Assembly: GCF_024347415.1 (NCBI RefSeq) | Contig: NZ_AP025476.1 | Span: 1,364,001-1,428,000, forward strand | DNA from: Vibrio crassostreae | Lineage (GTDB): Bacteria > Pseudomonadota > Gammaproteobacteria > Enterobacterales > Vibrionaceae | Direction: 5' to 3' | Length of the DNA stretch: 64,000 nt | In this document: positions 35,445 through 44,725 of the stretch, one piece after another | How the letters are laid out: every line of letters starts with the position of its first letter | Position numbering within the stretch: the first letter of the stretch is position 1 | Translations under genes and position numbers: made by a program | Notes under the pieces: model-generated | The model's input: the letters and a program-made list of their open reading frames with translations, nothing else | What the model was told of the DNA's origin: nothing | Databases searched by the model: none

Positions 35445-36599
35445 ATGAATATTAAAATGATGGGTAGCTCCCTAATTATCGCTGGTACCGCTCTCGGTGC
35501 TGGTATGCTCGCGATCCCAATGGTATTAGCTCAATTTGGATTGCTTTATGGCACACTGCTGATGGTACTGATCTGCTTCGGTACGACTTACGCAGCATTA
35601 TTACTTCTAGAAGCGACCATCAAAGCGGGTGGCGGTCTAGGATTAAACTCTATTGCCCGAAAAACCTTGGGTAAACAAGGCCAGTTGCTTACCAACGGTT
35701 TGCTATACGCGTTATTAATTTGTCTATTAATGGCTTACATTCTGGGCGCAGGTGACTTGCTGAGTAAGTTACTGTCTAACTTTGGCGTCGAAATTACCGC
35801 TACTACCAGCCAAATAGTGTTTACCTTGCTTGCTGGCGCTGTAGTCGCAAGTGGTACTGGCGTGATTGATAAACTCAACCGCGCATTGTTCTTCGTGATG
35901 CTTGCAAGTTTGTTTGCAACCATGGCGTTCTTGGCACCGAGCATGACTCAAGAAAACTTGATGCAGGTAACCAGCCATGACCACGTTGATTTAATCAAAA
36001 CCAGTGCAATCCTGTTTACAAGCTTTGGCTTTATGGTTGTGATTCCAACTTTAGTTTCTTACAACCACGAAGCGACAGACAAACAGCTGCGTAACATGGT
36101 GATCGTCGGTTCTCTGATCCCATTAGTGTGTTACTTGTGCTGGTTGTTTGCGGTAGTGGGTAACTTGAGTGAAGAGCAATTCAGAAGCTTTAAGAACGTA
36201 TCCGATTTGATGGCGGCGTTTGAGGCTCAATCTCCTTGGGTGGGTAATGTTCTGTCTACCTTCACTGGGTTGGCGTTGTTGACCTCTTTCTTTGGCGTGG
36301 CGATGGCGTTGTTCAACCAGAACAAAGACATGTTCAACCAAAATACGGCAGTAACGTACTGTATTAGCTTTATCTTACCGTTGGCAGGTTCACTGCTTGC
36401 TGCAGACAAGTTCCTACAAGTGTTGAACTACGCAGGTATCATCTTAGTGTTCTTAGCTGTGTTCGTTCCTCTGGTGATGGTTCACAAGCAACGCTTCATG
36501 AAAGTAGCAGAAGATAGATACAGCGCGGAAGGTGGCAAGCCAATGATGCTTTTCTCATTGTTGTTTGGTTGCTTCTTGCTTATCTCACAAGTGATTTAA
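35445..36599 (+). CDS. tyrP: Aromatic amino acid permease (TyrP/Mtr type)
   Basis: A 384-residue inner-membrane permease of the hydroxy/aromatic amino acid family, with about 11 helices. The opening GSSLIIAGTALGAGMLAIPM and the segment ILFTSFGFMVVIPTLVSYN correspond to E. coli TyrP and Mtr. It imports tyrosine, possibly tryptophan or phenylalanine, with protons. Vibrios carry several such paralogues, so the exact substrate is open. It is preceded by a Phe/Tyr-rich leader frame, which supports aromatic amino acid-linked control. A terminator follows. The next gene (sdaA) is convergent. Confidence 0.82.
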   Translation: MNIKMMGSSLIIAGTALGAGMLAIPMVLAQFGLLYGTLLMVLICFGTTYAALLLLEATIKAGGGLGLNSIARKTLGKQGQLLTNGLLYALLICLLMAYILGAGDLLSKLLSNFGVEITATTSQIVFTLLAGAVVASGTGVIDKLNRALFFVMLASLFATMAFLAPSMTQENLMQVTSHDHVDLIKTSAILFTSFGFMVVIPTLVSYNHEATDKQLRNMVIVGSLIPLVCYLCWLFAVVGNLSEEQFRSFKNVSDLMAAFEAQSPWVGNVLSTFTGLALLTSFFGVAMALFNQNKDMFNQNTAVTYCISFILPLAGSLLAADKFLQVLNYAGIILVFLAVFVPLVMVHKQRFMKVAEDRYSAEGGKPMMLFSLLFGCFLLISQVI

Positions 36600-36663
36600 T
36601 AAAACAATTTGGTTGGGTGAATAAATCAGTCACCAAGCTTTAGCTCCAAAAGCTTTAGTTACA

Positions 36664-36694
36664 AAAAAAGGAACGCATCGGCGTTCCTTTTTTA
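36664..36694 (+). terminator. Bidirectional terminator between tyrP and sdaA
   Basis: Stem AAAGGAACGC (36667-36676) with GCGTTCCTTT (36681-36690), with A and T runs outside. Confidence 0.9.
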
Positions 36695-36719
36695 TTATCG
36701 GTTTATTAATTCAGAGTGA

Positions 36720-38081
36720 TTAACAAACGACCTTAACAGCCAAACCACCTTGAGATGTCTCACGGTATTTAGCGTTCATGTCTTTACCTGTTTCTAGCAT
36801 CGTTTCGATAACTTTATCTAGAGAAACAGTAGGAGCAGAAGAACGACGAAGTGCCATACGAGTCGAGTTAATTGCTTTAACTGCTGCAATACCGTTACGC
36901 TCGATACATGGTACTTGTACTTGGCCAGCAACTGGGTCACACGTTAGACCTAGGTTGTGCTCCATGCCGATTTCTGCAGCCATACATACTTGCTCAGGGC
37001 TACCACCCATAAGCTCAGCAAGACCAGCAGCAGCCATAGAACATGCCACACCAACTTCACCCTGACAGCCAACTTCAGCACCAGAGATAGAAGCGTTACG
37101 CTTGTAAAGACCACCGATCGCGCCAGAAGCAGCGAAGTAACGGATGTAATCTTTCTCTGTCACTGTTTGGATGAACTTATCGTAGTAAGCCAATACCGCA
37201 GGGATGATGCCACATGCGCCGTTTGTTGGTGCCGTTACTACACGACCGCCAGCTGCGTTTTCTTCATTTACTGCGAAAGCAAACATGTTTACCCAGTCAA
37301 CAACCGACATTGGGTCGTTAGTTGTTTTTTCTGAAGTCATTAGCTGTTGGCGAAGTGCTGCTGCACGACGAGGTACACGCAGTGGACCAGGCAGGATACC
37401 TTCAGTATTCATACCGCGATCCATACACTCACGCATCGTTTTCCAGATGTTAGCGAAGTAAGTGCGAGACTCTTCGTCTGAGTGGAATGCTGCTTGGTTT
37501 TTCATAACCAGTGTACTGATAGAAAGACCGCTTTCTTTACACTGATTAACCAGCTCTTCAGCTGTAGTGAATTCGTAAGGTGCTTTGATTGGGTTTTCTT
37601 CTTCTTTGCCGAAGTTCTCTTCGTCAACGATGAAACCGCCACCAATTGAGTAGTACGTTTTTGAGTATGCAACTTCGTCACCAACCCATGCATGGATGCT
37701 CATGCCGTTCTCGTGTAGAGAAAGGTTGCTAGTGTGGAAGTTCATACCGCCATCACGTGGGAACGATACTGTATGACAGTGCATGCCAACAGGAAGGCGC
37801 TCAGTTTCTTCTACGCGAGCAATGAAGCCTGCAATAGAATCGATATCAACACGCTCAGGAGTATTGCCAGCAAGACCCATGATGATTGCGATATCTGTGT
37901 GGTGACCTTTCCCTGTCAGTGATAGTGATCCATATACGTCCACGGTGATTTTAGTGATGTCGCGCAATTTTCCCATTGAACGTAGGTCATCAATAAACTC
38001 TTTACCCGCTTTCATTGGTCCAACTGTGTGTGAGCTCGATGGACCAACACCGATTTTATAGATATCAAATACACTAATCAT
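36720..38081 (-). CDS. sdaA: L-serine ammonia-lyase (iron-sulfur type)
   Basis: A 453-residue single-chain L-serine dehydratase. The opening SVFDIYKIGVGPSSSHTVGP is diagnostic of SdaA/SdaB. The catalytic domain has APTNGACGIIPAVL and AAEIGMEHNLGLTCDPVAG, which include Cys ligands of the 4Fe-4S cluster. It deaminates serine to pyruvate and ammonia. GAGGT seven bases upstream fixes the ATG at 38081; an in-frame ATG at 38111 would place the start inside a terminator-like hairpin. The serine transporter gene lies immediately upstream on the same strand, so import and breakdown are paired. Confidence 0.94.
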   Translation of the reverse strand: MISVFDIYKIGVGPSSSHTVGPMKAGKEFIDDLRSMGKLRDITKITVDVYGSLSLTGKGHHTDIAIIMGLAGNTPERVDIDSIAGFIARVEETERLPVGMHCHTVSFPRDGGMNFHTSNLSLHENGMSIHAWVGDEVAYSKTYYSIGGGFIVDEENFGKEEENPIKAPYEFTTAEELVNQCKESGLSISTLVMKNQAAFHSDEESRTYFANIWKTMRECMDRGMNTEGILPGPLRVPRRAAALRQQLMTSEKTTNDPMSVVDWVNMFAFAVNEENAAGGRVVTAPTNGACGIIPAVLAYYDKFIQTVTEKDYIRYFAASGAIGGLYKRNASISGAEVGCQGEVGVACSMAAAGLAELMGGSPEQVCMAAEIGMEHNLGLTCDPVAGQVQVPCIERNGIAAVKAINSTRMALRRSSAPTVSLDKVIETMLETGKDMNAKYRETSQGGLAVKVVC

Positions 38082-38095
38082 AGCGATTACCTCAA

Positions 38096-38129
38096 AAAGA
38101 GAGCCTCCCAAGGGGAGTAGGGAGGCTCA
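38096..38129 (-). terminator. Terminator-like hairpin between sdaC and sdaA
   Basis: On the reverse strand GAGCCTCCC (38128-38120) pairs with GGGAGGCTC (38109-38101), followed at once by TCTTTTT. It sits between the serine transporter stop and the sdaA ribosome-binding site. It may lower read-through into sdaA, or simply end the sdaC transcript. Confidence 0.75.
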
Positions 38130-38201
38130 TTTATTATCATTATATTTTTTGTTTAATCTCGCGATATAAGATGGATGTCATCTTATAAAAAGGGCTTGAG
38201 A

Positions 38202-39455
38202 TTAAAGAGCGCCGTAGATTACAGAACTAATAGCCGCTAGACCACATAAAGCTGTAAAGATTTGTACAGGTGCTGAAGTTTTGTACTTAGCCATTGCTGG
38301 TACTTTGTTCATTGCGAATACAGGCATTAGGAACAGGATAGCTGCAATCATTGGAGCACCCATTGTTTCAATCATACCTAGGATGCTTGGGTTAACTACC
38401 GCAACAATCCAAGTTGTAACAACGATGAACGCTAGAGAAGCTTTCTCAATCTTAGAGATTGAAGAACCAGAGCGAGACTTGATTAGACCAACAAGACCTT
38501 CGTGAGCACCTAGGAAGTGACCGAAGTAGCTTGAAGTAATCGCTGCGAACGCTACTAGAGGACCCATGTAAGAGATAAGTGGAGACTCATGTACGTTAGC
38601 TAGGTAAGAAAGAACAGAGATGTTCTGTGCTTGTGCTGTTGCTAGTTGCTCTGGAGATAGAGAAAGCACTACAGAGAATACGAAGAACATTACAAAGCCC
38701 ATAAGCATCATTGCTGCGCCGCCAGTGATTTGGTCAGTTTTCTTAACTGCGTCTTCACCGTATACACGACGTTGCTCTTTAGAGAACTGTGAAATGATTG
38801 GGCTGTGGTTGAAAGAGAACACGATGATTGGAATAGCAAGCCAGATAATAGAAGGCATTGTTGACCATTCTGGGCTTACGTCCATCATTGAAGTGTTCCA
38901 ATCAGGAACTAGGTAGAAAGATAGTGCTAGTAGGATGAATACTAGTGGGTAAACCATCGCTGACGTTGCTTTAAGCATCAGCTCTTTACCGAATACAACA
39001 CCTGCTGTCATAGCAAGGATAAGTGCACCAGAAAGAAGAGGACGTGGAATAGATTCCATACCCATTTGGTTTACTAGGAAAGAATCAACCGTGTTTGTGA
39101 TACCAACACCGTAGATAAGAACGATTGGGTAGATAGCGAAGAAGTAAGCAAAAGTAATAATGTTTGCGCCAGTCTTACCGAAGTGCTCTTCAACTGTGTC
39201 TGTAATATCTGCTTCAGGGTTTTTAGCTGACAGTACGAAGCGAGCTAGAGATTTGTGTGCGAACCAAGTCATCGGTGCCGCGATTAGAGCTAGGATAACT
39301 AATGGCCAAAAACCACCCGCACCAGCTTTGATTGGAAGAAATAGTACGCCAGCACCAACTGCTGTACCGAATAGTGATAAACACCAGGTAAAATCTTTAT
39401 AGTTAAACTTGCTTGAATCTTTAACGGCATTTGCCGAAGAAGTTGTTGTGTTCAT
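38202..39455 (-). CDS. sdaC: Serine transporter, HAAAP family
   Basis: A 417-residue inner-membrane protein with about 11 helices. The opening DFTWCLSLFGTAVGAGVLFL and the segment PIIVFSFNHSPIISQFSKEQ match SdaC, the serine:proton symporter. It precedes the serine dehydratase gene on the same strand, as in many gamma-proteobacteria, giving a serine-uptake and degradation unit. A hairpin separates the two genes. Upstream lies about 300 bases of non-coding DNA with a short direct repeat that could be an operator. The family also includes threonine and D-serine carriers, but context favours L-serine. Confidence 0.9.
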   Translation of the reverse strand: MNTTTSSANAVKDSSKFNYKDFTWCLSLFGTAVGAGVLFLPIKAGAGGFWPLVILALIAAPMTWFAHKSLARFVLSAKNPEADITDTVEEHFGKTGANIITFAYFFAIYPIVLIYGVGITNTVDSFLVNQMGMESIPRPLLSGALILAMTAGVVFGKELMLKATSAMVYPLVFILLALSFYLVPDWNTSMMDVSPEWSTMPSIIWLAIPIIVFSFNHSPIISQFSKEQRRVYGEDAVKKTDQITGGAAMMLMGFVMFFVFSVVLSLSPEQLATAQAQNISVLSYLANVHESPLISYMGPLVAFAAITSSYFGHFLGAHEGLVGLIKSRSGSSISKIEKASLAFIVVTTWIVAVVNPSILGMIETMGAPMIAAILFLMPVFAMNKVPAMAKYKTSAPVQIFTALCGLAAISSVIYGAL

Positions 39456-39764
39456 GTTAAATTACTCATTTTTTGGGAACAGGAAATAAGTCGGGGCTAA
39501 TTCTGCAGAATTTTCTTCTACAAAAAATAGATCTAAATCATGTAATGAAACGGCGTGTCACATGATATGCGAAAAACGGATTTTTGATCACGAAAATAGC
39601 GTGCCACAGGTGATTTATGTTTATGCTTGGTATTAGTTTTTTTTATGCGAAAGGGCGGGTTGTATAGATCTATAGCAAGTAAACGTTTGCGTAAAATTGC
39701 ATTAATAATTCTGTTCCATACAAAGCTTGCGATTTGTTAACAGAGATTAAACAAAACGTAGTTG
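39456..39764. other. Intergenic region upstream of sdaC
   Basis: AT-rich DNA with the sdaC promoter. The ten-base element GCGTGYCACA occurs twice as a direct repeat, at 39553-39562 and 39599-39608. Nothing else was recognised. Confidence 0.45.
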
Positions 39765-40364
39765 CTATGTAATTTGTTGCACTACATGCTGCTGCATCGA
39801 TTGGATAATTTGCGCCGTAACGCCCCAAATTAGGTGCTCTTGGAAGGGCATCGCAAAAACACGATGCTTGATTTGTTTGAAGTTAATAGTGTGGCTGTGT
39901 AGCTTGGCTTGGTCTAAAACATAGGTGGCTGGCACCTCAAAAATAGAGGCAACTTCATTCTCATCGATGATGGCTTCATAGTCAGGATCGACCAGAGCAA
40001 CAATCGGTGTCACAGAAAATTTACTAATAGTACTCAAAGCGGGTAATTGCCCAACAATTTTAACTTGATCCGATCGAATTCCTACTTCTTCATGGAGCTC
40101 TCTAAGTGCAGTAAATTGCATAGAAGGGTCTGAGAGTTCGTGTTTACCGCCAGGAAAACTGACTTGGCCAGGATGATGCTTTAAATGAGACGCTCTTTTA
40201 GTAAAAATGACATGTAAACCATCTTCTCTTTCAACTAAACCTACCACCACTGCCGCTTTACGTAATTGATCGCCACTGATATGCGAAACACGCTCTACTG
40301 ACTCTGGGTGATAGCCAACGGTAGGGTTTAGTTGGAATTGTTGAAGGAAGTTTTCTTTATTCAT
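39765..40364 (-). CDS. nudL: Nudix CoA pyrophosphatase
   Basis: A 199-residue Nudix hydrolase of the NudL/YeaB type. The Nudix box is present (GGKHELSDPSMQFTALRELH, then EEVGI, about residues 71-95). The CoA-specific signature LKHHPGQVSFPGG lies just before it. Members hydrolyse CoA and its thioesters to phosphopantetheine and 3',5'-ADP. In E. coli yeaB lies in the pabB-sdaA region, which agrees with this neighbourhood. It is divergent from the H-NOX gene by about 300 bases. Confidence 0.9.
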   Translation of the reverse strand: MNKENFLQQFQLNPTVGYHPESVERVSHISGDQLRKAAVVVGLVEREDGLHVIFTKRASHLKHHPGQVSFPGGKHELSDPSMQFTALRELHEEVGIRSDQVKIVGQLPALSTISKFSVTPIVALVDPDYEAIIDENEVASIFEVPATYVLDQAKLHSHTINFKQIKHRVFAMPFQEHLIWGVTAQIIQSMQQHVVQQIT

Positions 40365-40668
40365 ATCAAGCCAATATATTGATTATTATGATTTTAAGTA
40401 TAGACATAACCGTGGGCTGATTACCAATTTTGAGTGTGTCTTCATTTACTTACCTTTAGTTTAGCGATTAACTAGGCGTAATTAAGGGCCACGTAGTGAC
40501 TGACATCCTTAAAATGCCGGTTTTTGCTATATTCAATATGTACACATCTGCGAGTAAGCGTTACCCATGTCATAAAATTGGGTTACGAAGCGTAGATTTT
40601 GCGTTTAAGAATTTGATAACAATGACTTAGTGAACCATTCTAAAAAGAAATAGAAGAAAAGGTATGAG
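40365..40668. other. Intergenic region nudL-hnoX
   Basis: 304 bases between divergent genes. An imperfect inverted repeat GTTACCCA / TGGGTTAC lies at about 40560-40590. No known operator (for example an NsrR site) could be assigned. Confidence 0.35.
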
Positions 40669-41211
40669 ATGAAAGGAATCATATTCACCGAATTTTTAGA
40701 GCTTGTTGAAGACAAGTTTGGGTTAGAGCTTTTGGAAGAAGTTCTAGAGATGTCAGAAGATGAAGGGATCTACACATCTGTCGGAAGTTACGACCACAAA
40801 GATCTGGTTAAACTCATCATTAATCTGAGCAAAAAAACCGATATAGATGCAGCAAGCTTGCAACGCGTTTTCGGGCAGTCCGTATTTAAGAACTTATTAG
40901 CCTCATTGCCGAATAAAGCGAGCCTTGCTCACAGCAATACCACCTTTCAATTTATTCAGCACGTAGAGCGCTACATTCACGTTGAAGTGAAGAAGCTTTA
41001 TCCAGATGCTGAGCCACCTGAATTCAGTTTTATCACCACGACCGAAGCACAACTTGTTTTTGACTACAAAAGCGCAAGATGTATGTCTCATGTTTGTTTA
41101 GGGCTTATCGAAGGGTGCGCTGAATACCACGGTGAATCTATTGCGGTGGAGATGACGCCACAAAATGATGACCAGAGCGTGGTTAGGTTTAATCTCAAAG
41201 TAGAAAAGTGA
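40669..41211 (+). CDS. hnoX: H-NOX heme nitric oxide sensor
   Basis: A 180-residue H-NOX domain protein. The opening MKGIIFTEFLELVEDKFGLE is diagnostic. The proximal heme histidine is H104 (ERYIHVEVKKLYP), the conserved proline is in DAEPP (about 116-117), and the heme-propionate motif YxSxR is Y133-K-S-A-R137. The stand-alone form in facultative anaerobes binds NO rather than oxygen. Its gene ends two bases before a hybrid histidine kinase gene, the usual partner. NO-bound H-NOX typically inhibits the kinase. In Vibrio such pairs feed biofilm or quorum-sensing phosphorelays. Confidence 0.95.
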   Translation: MKGIIFTEFLELVEDKFGLELLEEVLEMSEDEGIYTSVGSYDHKDLVKLIINLSKKTDIDAASLQRVFGQSVFKNLLASLPNKASLAHSNTTFQFIQHVERYIHVEVKKLYPDAEPPEFSFITTTEAQLVFDYKSARCMSHVCLGLIEGCAEYHGESIAVEMTPQNDDQSVVRFNLKVEK

Positions 41212-41212
41212 T

Positions 41213-42931
41213 ATGGATCCGGCCTCAGCCCTAGAGAAAAAACTTAAACGCCAGATTGCTGCGCGAAAAGCAGCAGAAGCTTTGTTGGAACAAAAGAGCC
41301 TTGAACTTTTTGAGGCCAACCAACAACTCGAGCTTGCACTGCGTCAGTTAGAGAAGCGTTCCAATGCAAACATACGTCGCATTGAATTCCAAGAACAAAT
41401 CGACAACCTGTTGATTGATTTCGGACGCGCTTTTCTGAGTAATGATCTTGATGACGTCATGTTGTCACAATTGACGACAAGTGTGACCAACAGTTATCTG
41501 ATTGAAGCCAGTCGTTTGATTTTGCCTCCCAAGCTGCTCCCTCAATTACACACTTATGACTATGGTGATGAAACCGTCGAGGTGATAGAGCAAGATATTC
41601 AAGAGCCTCATTGGCAAGGCAACCACCTTACCGTGCCATTAGAGGTTGAAAAGGTCATAGTCGGCGCGTTAATTGTGAAGGTCAGGGTGTTAGACCAAGA
41701 TTTCGAATTCATCCAAAGCCAACTGTTGTTAGTTACCGACCTTATTTGTAGTGCCTTAACCCACCAGCTTGCTATCAATCGAAACATTGAATCACGTAAA
41801 CGAGCAGAAGAATCTGAAAGAGCAACGCGTGACTTTGTCGCAATGATCAACCACGAATTAAGAACCCCGCTTAATGGCCTACTAGGTAGTGCCGAATTGA
41901 TCAGCGATACCGAACTGAATAGCTCTCAACGTGAAATAGTGAACAACTTAAGTCAATCTGGAGAGTTTCTCAGAACCATCATTAATGACCTATTGGATTA
42001 CAGTAAAATCAACGCGGGAATGTTGGAGTTAATACCGAAAAAGTTCGCGCTTCATGATTTGAGAAATACTATCGATAGTATCTTTACCAATCGAGCACTT
42101 GAAAAGCAGCTTAAGTTTGATGTTGATGTAGACAAAGGTGTACCGAGCCATTTCTATGGTGACTTAGAGCGTATTACTCAACTGTTCGTAAACTTGATTG
42201 GAAACGCCATCAAGTTCACGGATAAAGGACATGTGAGCGTTGAGATTAAATGGTTGAGAGACCAATTTATTTTTTCCGTAGAGGACACTGGAGTTGGGAT
42301 CGCTCAATCCTCTCATAAGACACTGTTTGAACCTTTTACTCAGGCGGATAATTCAAGTAGCCGAAACTACGAAGGGACTGGGCTTGGTCTCGCCATCTGT
42401 CGTAAGCTAGTAGGTTTGATGCACGGTGATATTAGCGTGACCAGTGTTGTTGGCTCAGGCACGACTTTTACCATCTCGATTCCTCTTCAAGTTGTCGATG
42501 TGCCAGCAGAGAATGACAGTGTCACTAAAGGCTTTGAGTCAGAGGCGGAATTGTCACTGCTTAAAGTGCTGGTGGTTGATGATATTAAGATGAACCAGAT
42601 CATCATCCAGCAAATGCTACGCAAATACGAGATAGAGCCTGCTATTGCCACTAATGGAATCGAAGGGCTAGAGCTTGCTTCTGACAACGAATACGACATT
42701 GTGTTCATGGATTGCAGAATGCCCGTTATGGACGGCTTTGAAGCGACAGAGAAGCTAAGAAAGAAAGGGTATTCTAAGTCTATAGTTGCTCTCACTGCCG
42801 GAACGACGCTTGAAGAGCGGGAACGCTGTATTCAGTGTGGAATGGATGACATTTTGAGTAAGCCTTACACCGCCAATGATCTTAAAGAGATGCTTAAGAA
42901 GTGGGGTGTCTCTGCGGTGAAGGTTGCGTAA
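41213..42931 (+). CDS. hnoK: H-NOX-associated hybrid histidine kinase
   Basis: A 572-residue cytosolic kinase. An N-terminal coiled coil (about 5-50) leads to a GAF-like or H-NOX-interacting sensory region (about 60-190). HisKA has H214 in FVAMINHELRTPLNG, the ATPase follows (NLIGNAIKFTDKG, DTGVGI, GTGLGLAICRKLVG), and a C-terminal receiver has D500 in FMDCRMPVMDGFEA. No Hpt domain is present, so phosphate must leave through a separate Hpt protein. In V. harveyi-type species the equivalent kinase (HqsK) passes phosphate to LuxU; that link is an inference here. It directly follows hnoX. Confidence 0.92.
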   Translation: MDPASALEKKLKRQIAARKAAEALLEQKSLELFEANQQLELALRQLEKRSNANIRRIEFQEQIDNLLIDFGRAFLSNDLDDVMLSQLTTSVTNSYLIEASRLILPPKLLPQLHTYDYGDETVEVIEQDIQEPHWQGNHLTVPLEVEKVIVGALIVKVRVLDQDFEFIQSQLLLVTDLICSALTHQLAINRNIESRKRAEESERATRDFVAMINHELRTPLNGLLGSAELISDTELNSSQREIVNNLSQSGEFLRTIINDLLDYSKINAGMLELIPKKFALHDLRNTIDSIFTNRALEKQLKFDVDVDKGVPSHFYGDLERITQLFVNLIGNAIKFTDKGHVSVEIKWLRDQFIFSVEDTGVGIAQSSHKTLFEPFTQADNSSSRNYEGTGLGLAICRKLVGLMHGDISVTSVVGSGTTFTISIPLQVVDVPAENDSVTKGFESEAELSLLKVLVVDDIKMNQIIIQQMLRKYEIEPAIATNGIEGLELASDNEYDIVFMDCRMPVMDGFEATEKLRKKGYSKSIVALTAGTTLEERERCIQCGMDDILSKPYTANDLKEMLKKWGVSAVKVA

Positions 42932-42977
42932 ACGGGCCAATAAAGCGTTGTGAGTTATGTACGATAGTTTAAAGACA

Positions 42978-43012
42978 AAAAACCGAAGTGATCTTGCGAT
43001 CCTTCGGTTTCT
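42978..43012 (+). terminator. Bidirectional terminator between hnoK and pabB
   Basis: Stem AAACCGAAG with CTTCGGTTT spans 42980-43010 and contains an inner GATC/GATC pair; T-rich sequence follows. Confidence 0.85.
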
Positions 43013-43092
43013 TCTTATATAGAGCTTTTGCTGGCCGTTAAGCTGCGGAACTCGTCATTAAGTCGCGGAACTAGCAGTTAATGACACTAGGT

Positions 43093-44472
43093 TTAGCAAT
43101 CTTCAAGTACCGGTAGAATTCGACTTAGCTTATCCAGTGTTTCTTGGTATTCAGAAGCACAATCACTATCAAATACTACACCACCGCCAGCCCATGCATA
43201 AAGCGTGTTGTTCTCTGCGACCAAGGTACGAATGGTAATGCTGGTGTCCATTCTGCCATTTCGGCTGATGTAACCAATACTGCCGCAGTACGCTGAACGT
43301 CGATGTGGTTCTAACTCTTCAATGATCTGCATGGCGCGAACTTTTGGTGCGCCAGTAATCGAACCGCCAGGGAAACACGCTCTCAGGAGGTCCGTCGCAG
43401 AATATTGGTCATCAAGGTCTGCTCGTATCGTGCTTACCAAGTGGTGCACCGCAGGGAAGCTTTCGATATCGAACAACTTTGGTACATGAACTGTGCCTGG
43501 CTTTGCTACTCGGCCAATGTCATTACGAAGTAGGTCGACAATCATTAGGTTTTCCGCCTGATCTTTATCGGCGCTTGCTAGGTCCTGCGCGTTAGCATCA
43601 TCAATCACGTGGTCGTCAGAACGCGGGCGTGTGCCTTTGATTGGCTTGGTTTCAATTACGTTGTCTTTGAGTTCTAAGAAACGTTCTGGCGAAACACTGA
43701 TGATTGCGCAGTTGGCCAAACGGATAAAGCCAGAAAAGGGCGCTGAGTTGTACTGCTCTAACTTGTCATAAGCCAACCATTCACTGCCTTGGTATTGGGC
43801 ATTGAAGCGCTGAGCCAAATTAATCTGATAACAGTCACCGGATAACAGATATTCTTGAACACTATCGAACTTGGTGGCGTAGCTCTCTTCGCTCATATTG
43901 GATTGCCATGGTGTGGTTAATCCAAAGGCTGCGTGTGTTGGCTTTGATTGAACCAATTGCTGCATCAGCCAATCATGATGTTGTTCGATATTATTGCCGA
44001 CAATACAAGCTGTCTTTAATTGATGGTCAACCACTACAGCCCATTCATACAAGCCAACCGCCATGTCTGGTGCTTCAATATCGCGCTTTGCGCGTGAAGG
44101 CAGGGTCTCGACTCTGCGGCCTAAATCATAACTAAAGTAGCCTAAAGCGCCGCCAACGAATGGCAACTCAGCATGATCTTTAGTCACAGGCAATAATTGT
44201 TGCTGATATTGGTCGAGTAGCTCGAAAGGATCAGAGTCTGAAACCTCGCACGTCTCATTAACATTAACGGTCGTTTTTGCACCGATTGTCTCGAAGGTGG
44301 CGATGGGTTGAGCAACTAAAATATCGTATCGACTATCAACGTGGCTTTCTGAAGCGGAGCGTAATAGCATTGCCCACGGCAGATTTTCAACATGGGAAAA
44401 CAGCTGTTTAGCTAAAGTTGATTGATATTCAAGCGGCTTGATTTGGATAGAGCGAAATTCGTTGTTATTCAT
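43093..44472 (-). CDS. pabB: Aminodeoxychorismate synthase component I
   Basis: A 459-residue chorismate-utilising enzyme. Markers include GALGYFSYDLGRRVE (N-terminal domain), SGDCYQINLAQRFNA, ETKPIKGTRPRSDD, and the C-terminal PGGSITGAPKVRAMQIIEEL with AYCGSIGYIS. With PabA it makes 4-amino-4-deoxychorismate for folate. The ADC synthase signature PIKGTRPR (rather than PIAGTRKR-type in TrpE) favours PabB over anthranilate synthase. The start is uncertain: a TTG at 44490 would add six residues, and neither start has a strong ribosome-binding site. Divergent from the fumarase gene. Confidence 0.92.
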   Translation of the reverse strand: MNNNEFRSIQIKPLEYQSTLAKQLFSHVENLPWAMLLRSASESHVDSRYDILVAQPIATFETIGAKTTVNVNETCEVSDSDPFELLDQYQQQLLPVTKDHAELPFVGGALGYFSYDLGRRVETLPSRAKRDIEAPDMAVGLYEWAVVVDHQLKTACIVGNNIEQHHDWLMQQLVQSKPTHAAFGLTTPWQSNMSEESYATKFDSVQEYLLSGDCYQINLAQRFNAQYQGSEWLAYDKLEQYNSAPFSGFIRLANCAIISVSPERFLELKDNVIETKPIKGTRPRSDDHVIDDANAQDLASADKDQAENLMIVDLLRNDIGRVAKPGTVHVPKLFDIESFPAVHHLVSTIRADLDDQYSATDLLRACFPGGSITGAPKVRAMQIIEELEPHRRSAYCGSIGYISRNGRMDTSITIRTLVAENNTLYAWAGGGVVFDSDCASEYQETLDKLSRILPVLEDC

Positions 44473-44725
44473 TTGTTTAATTTGTGACAAAGAGTTCGAT
44501 CACTGCATGGCGTGTGAGAGGAAGCAAGAGTATCATAAATTGAAAATAAAATGGGTTCTTGATTAGAACGGTGCAAACCACATGGTTTAGTTTAAAGCTA
44601 TGCAAGCGATTGCTAAAGCAACTAAATACAGCTCAACATAATAAAAAGCTAAGCCAACTAGTCCGGTTAGACAAAACAGTCAAACCAAGAACCCACATGG
44701 AACCAGAACAATAAAGAGGCATGCA

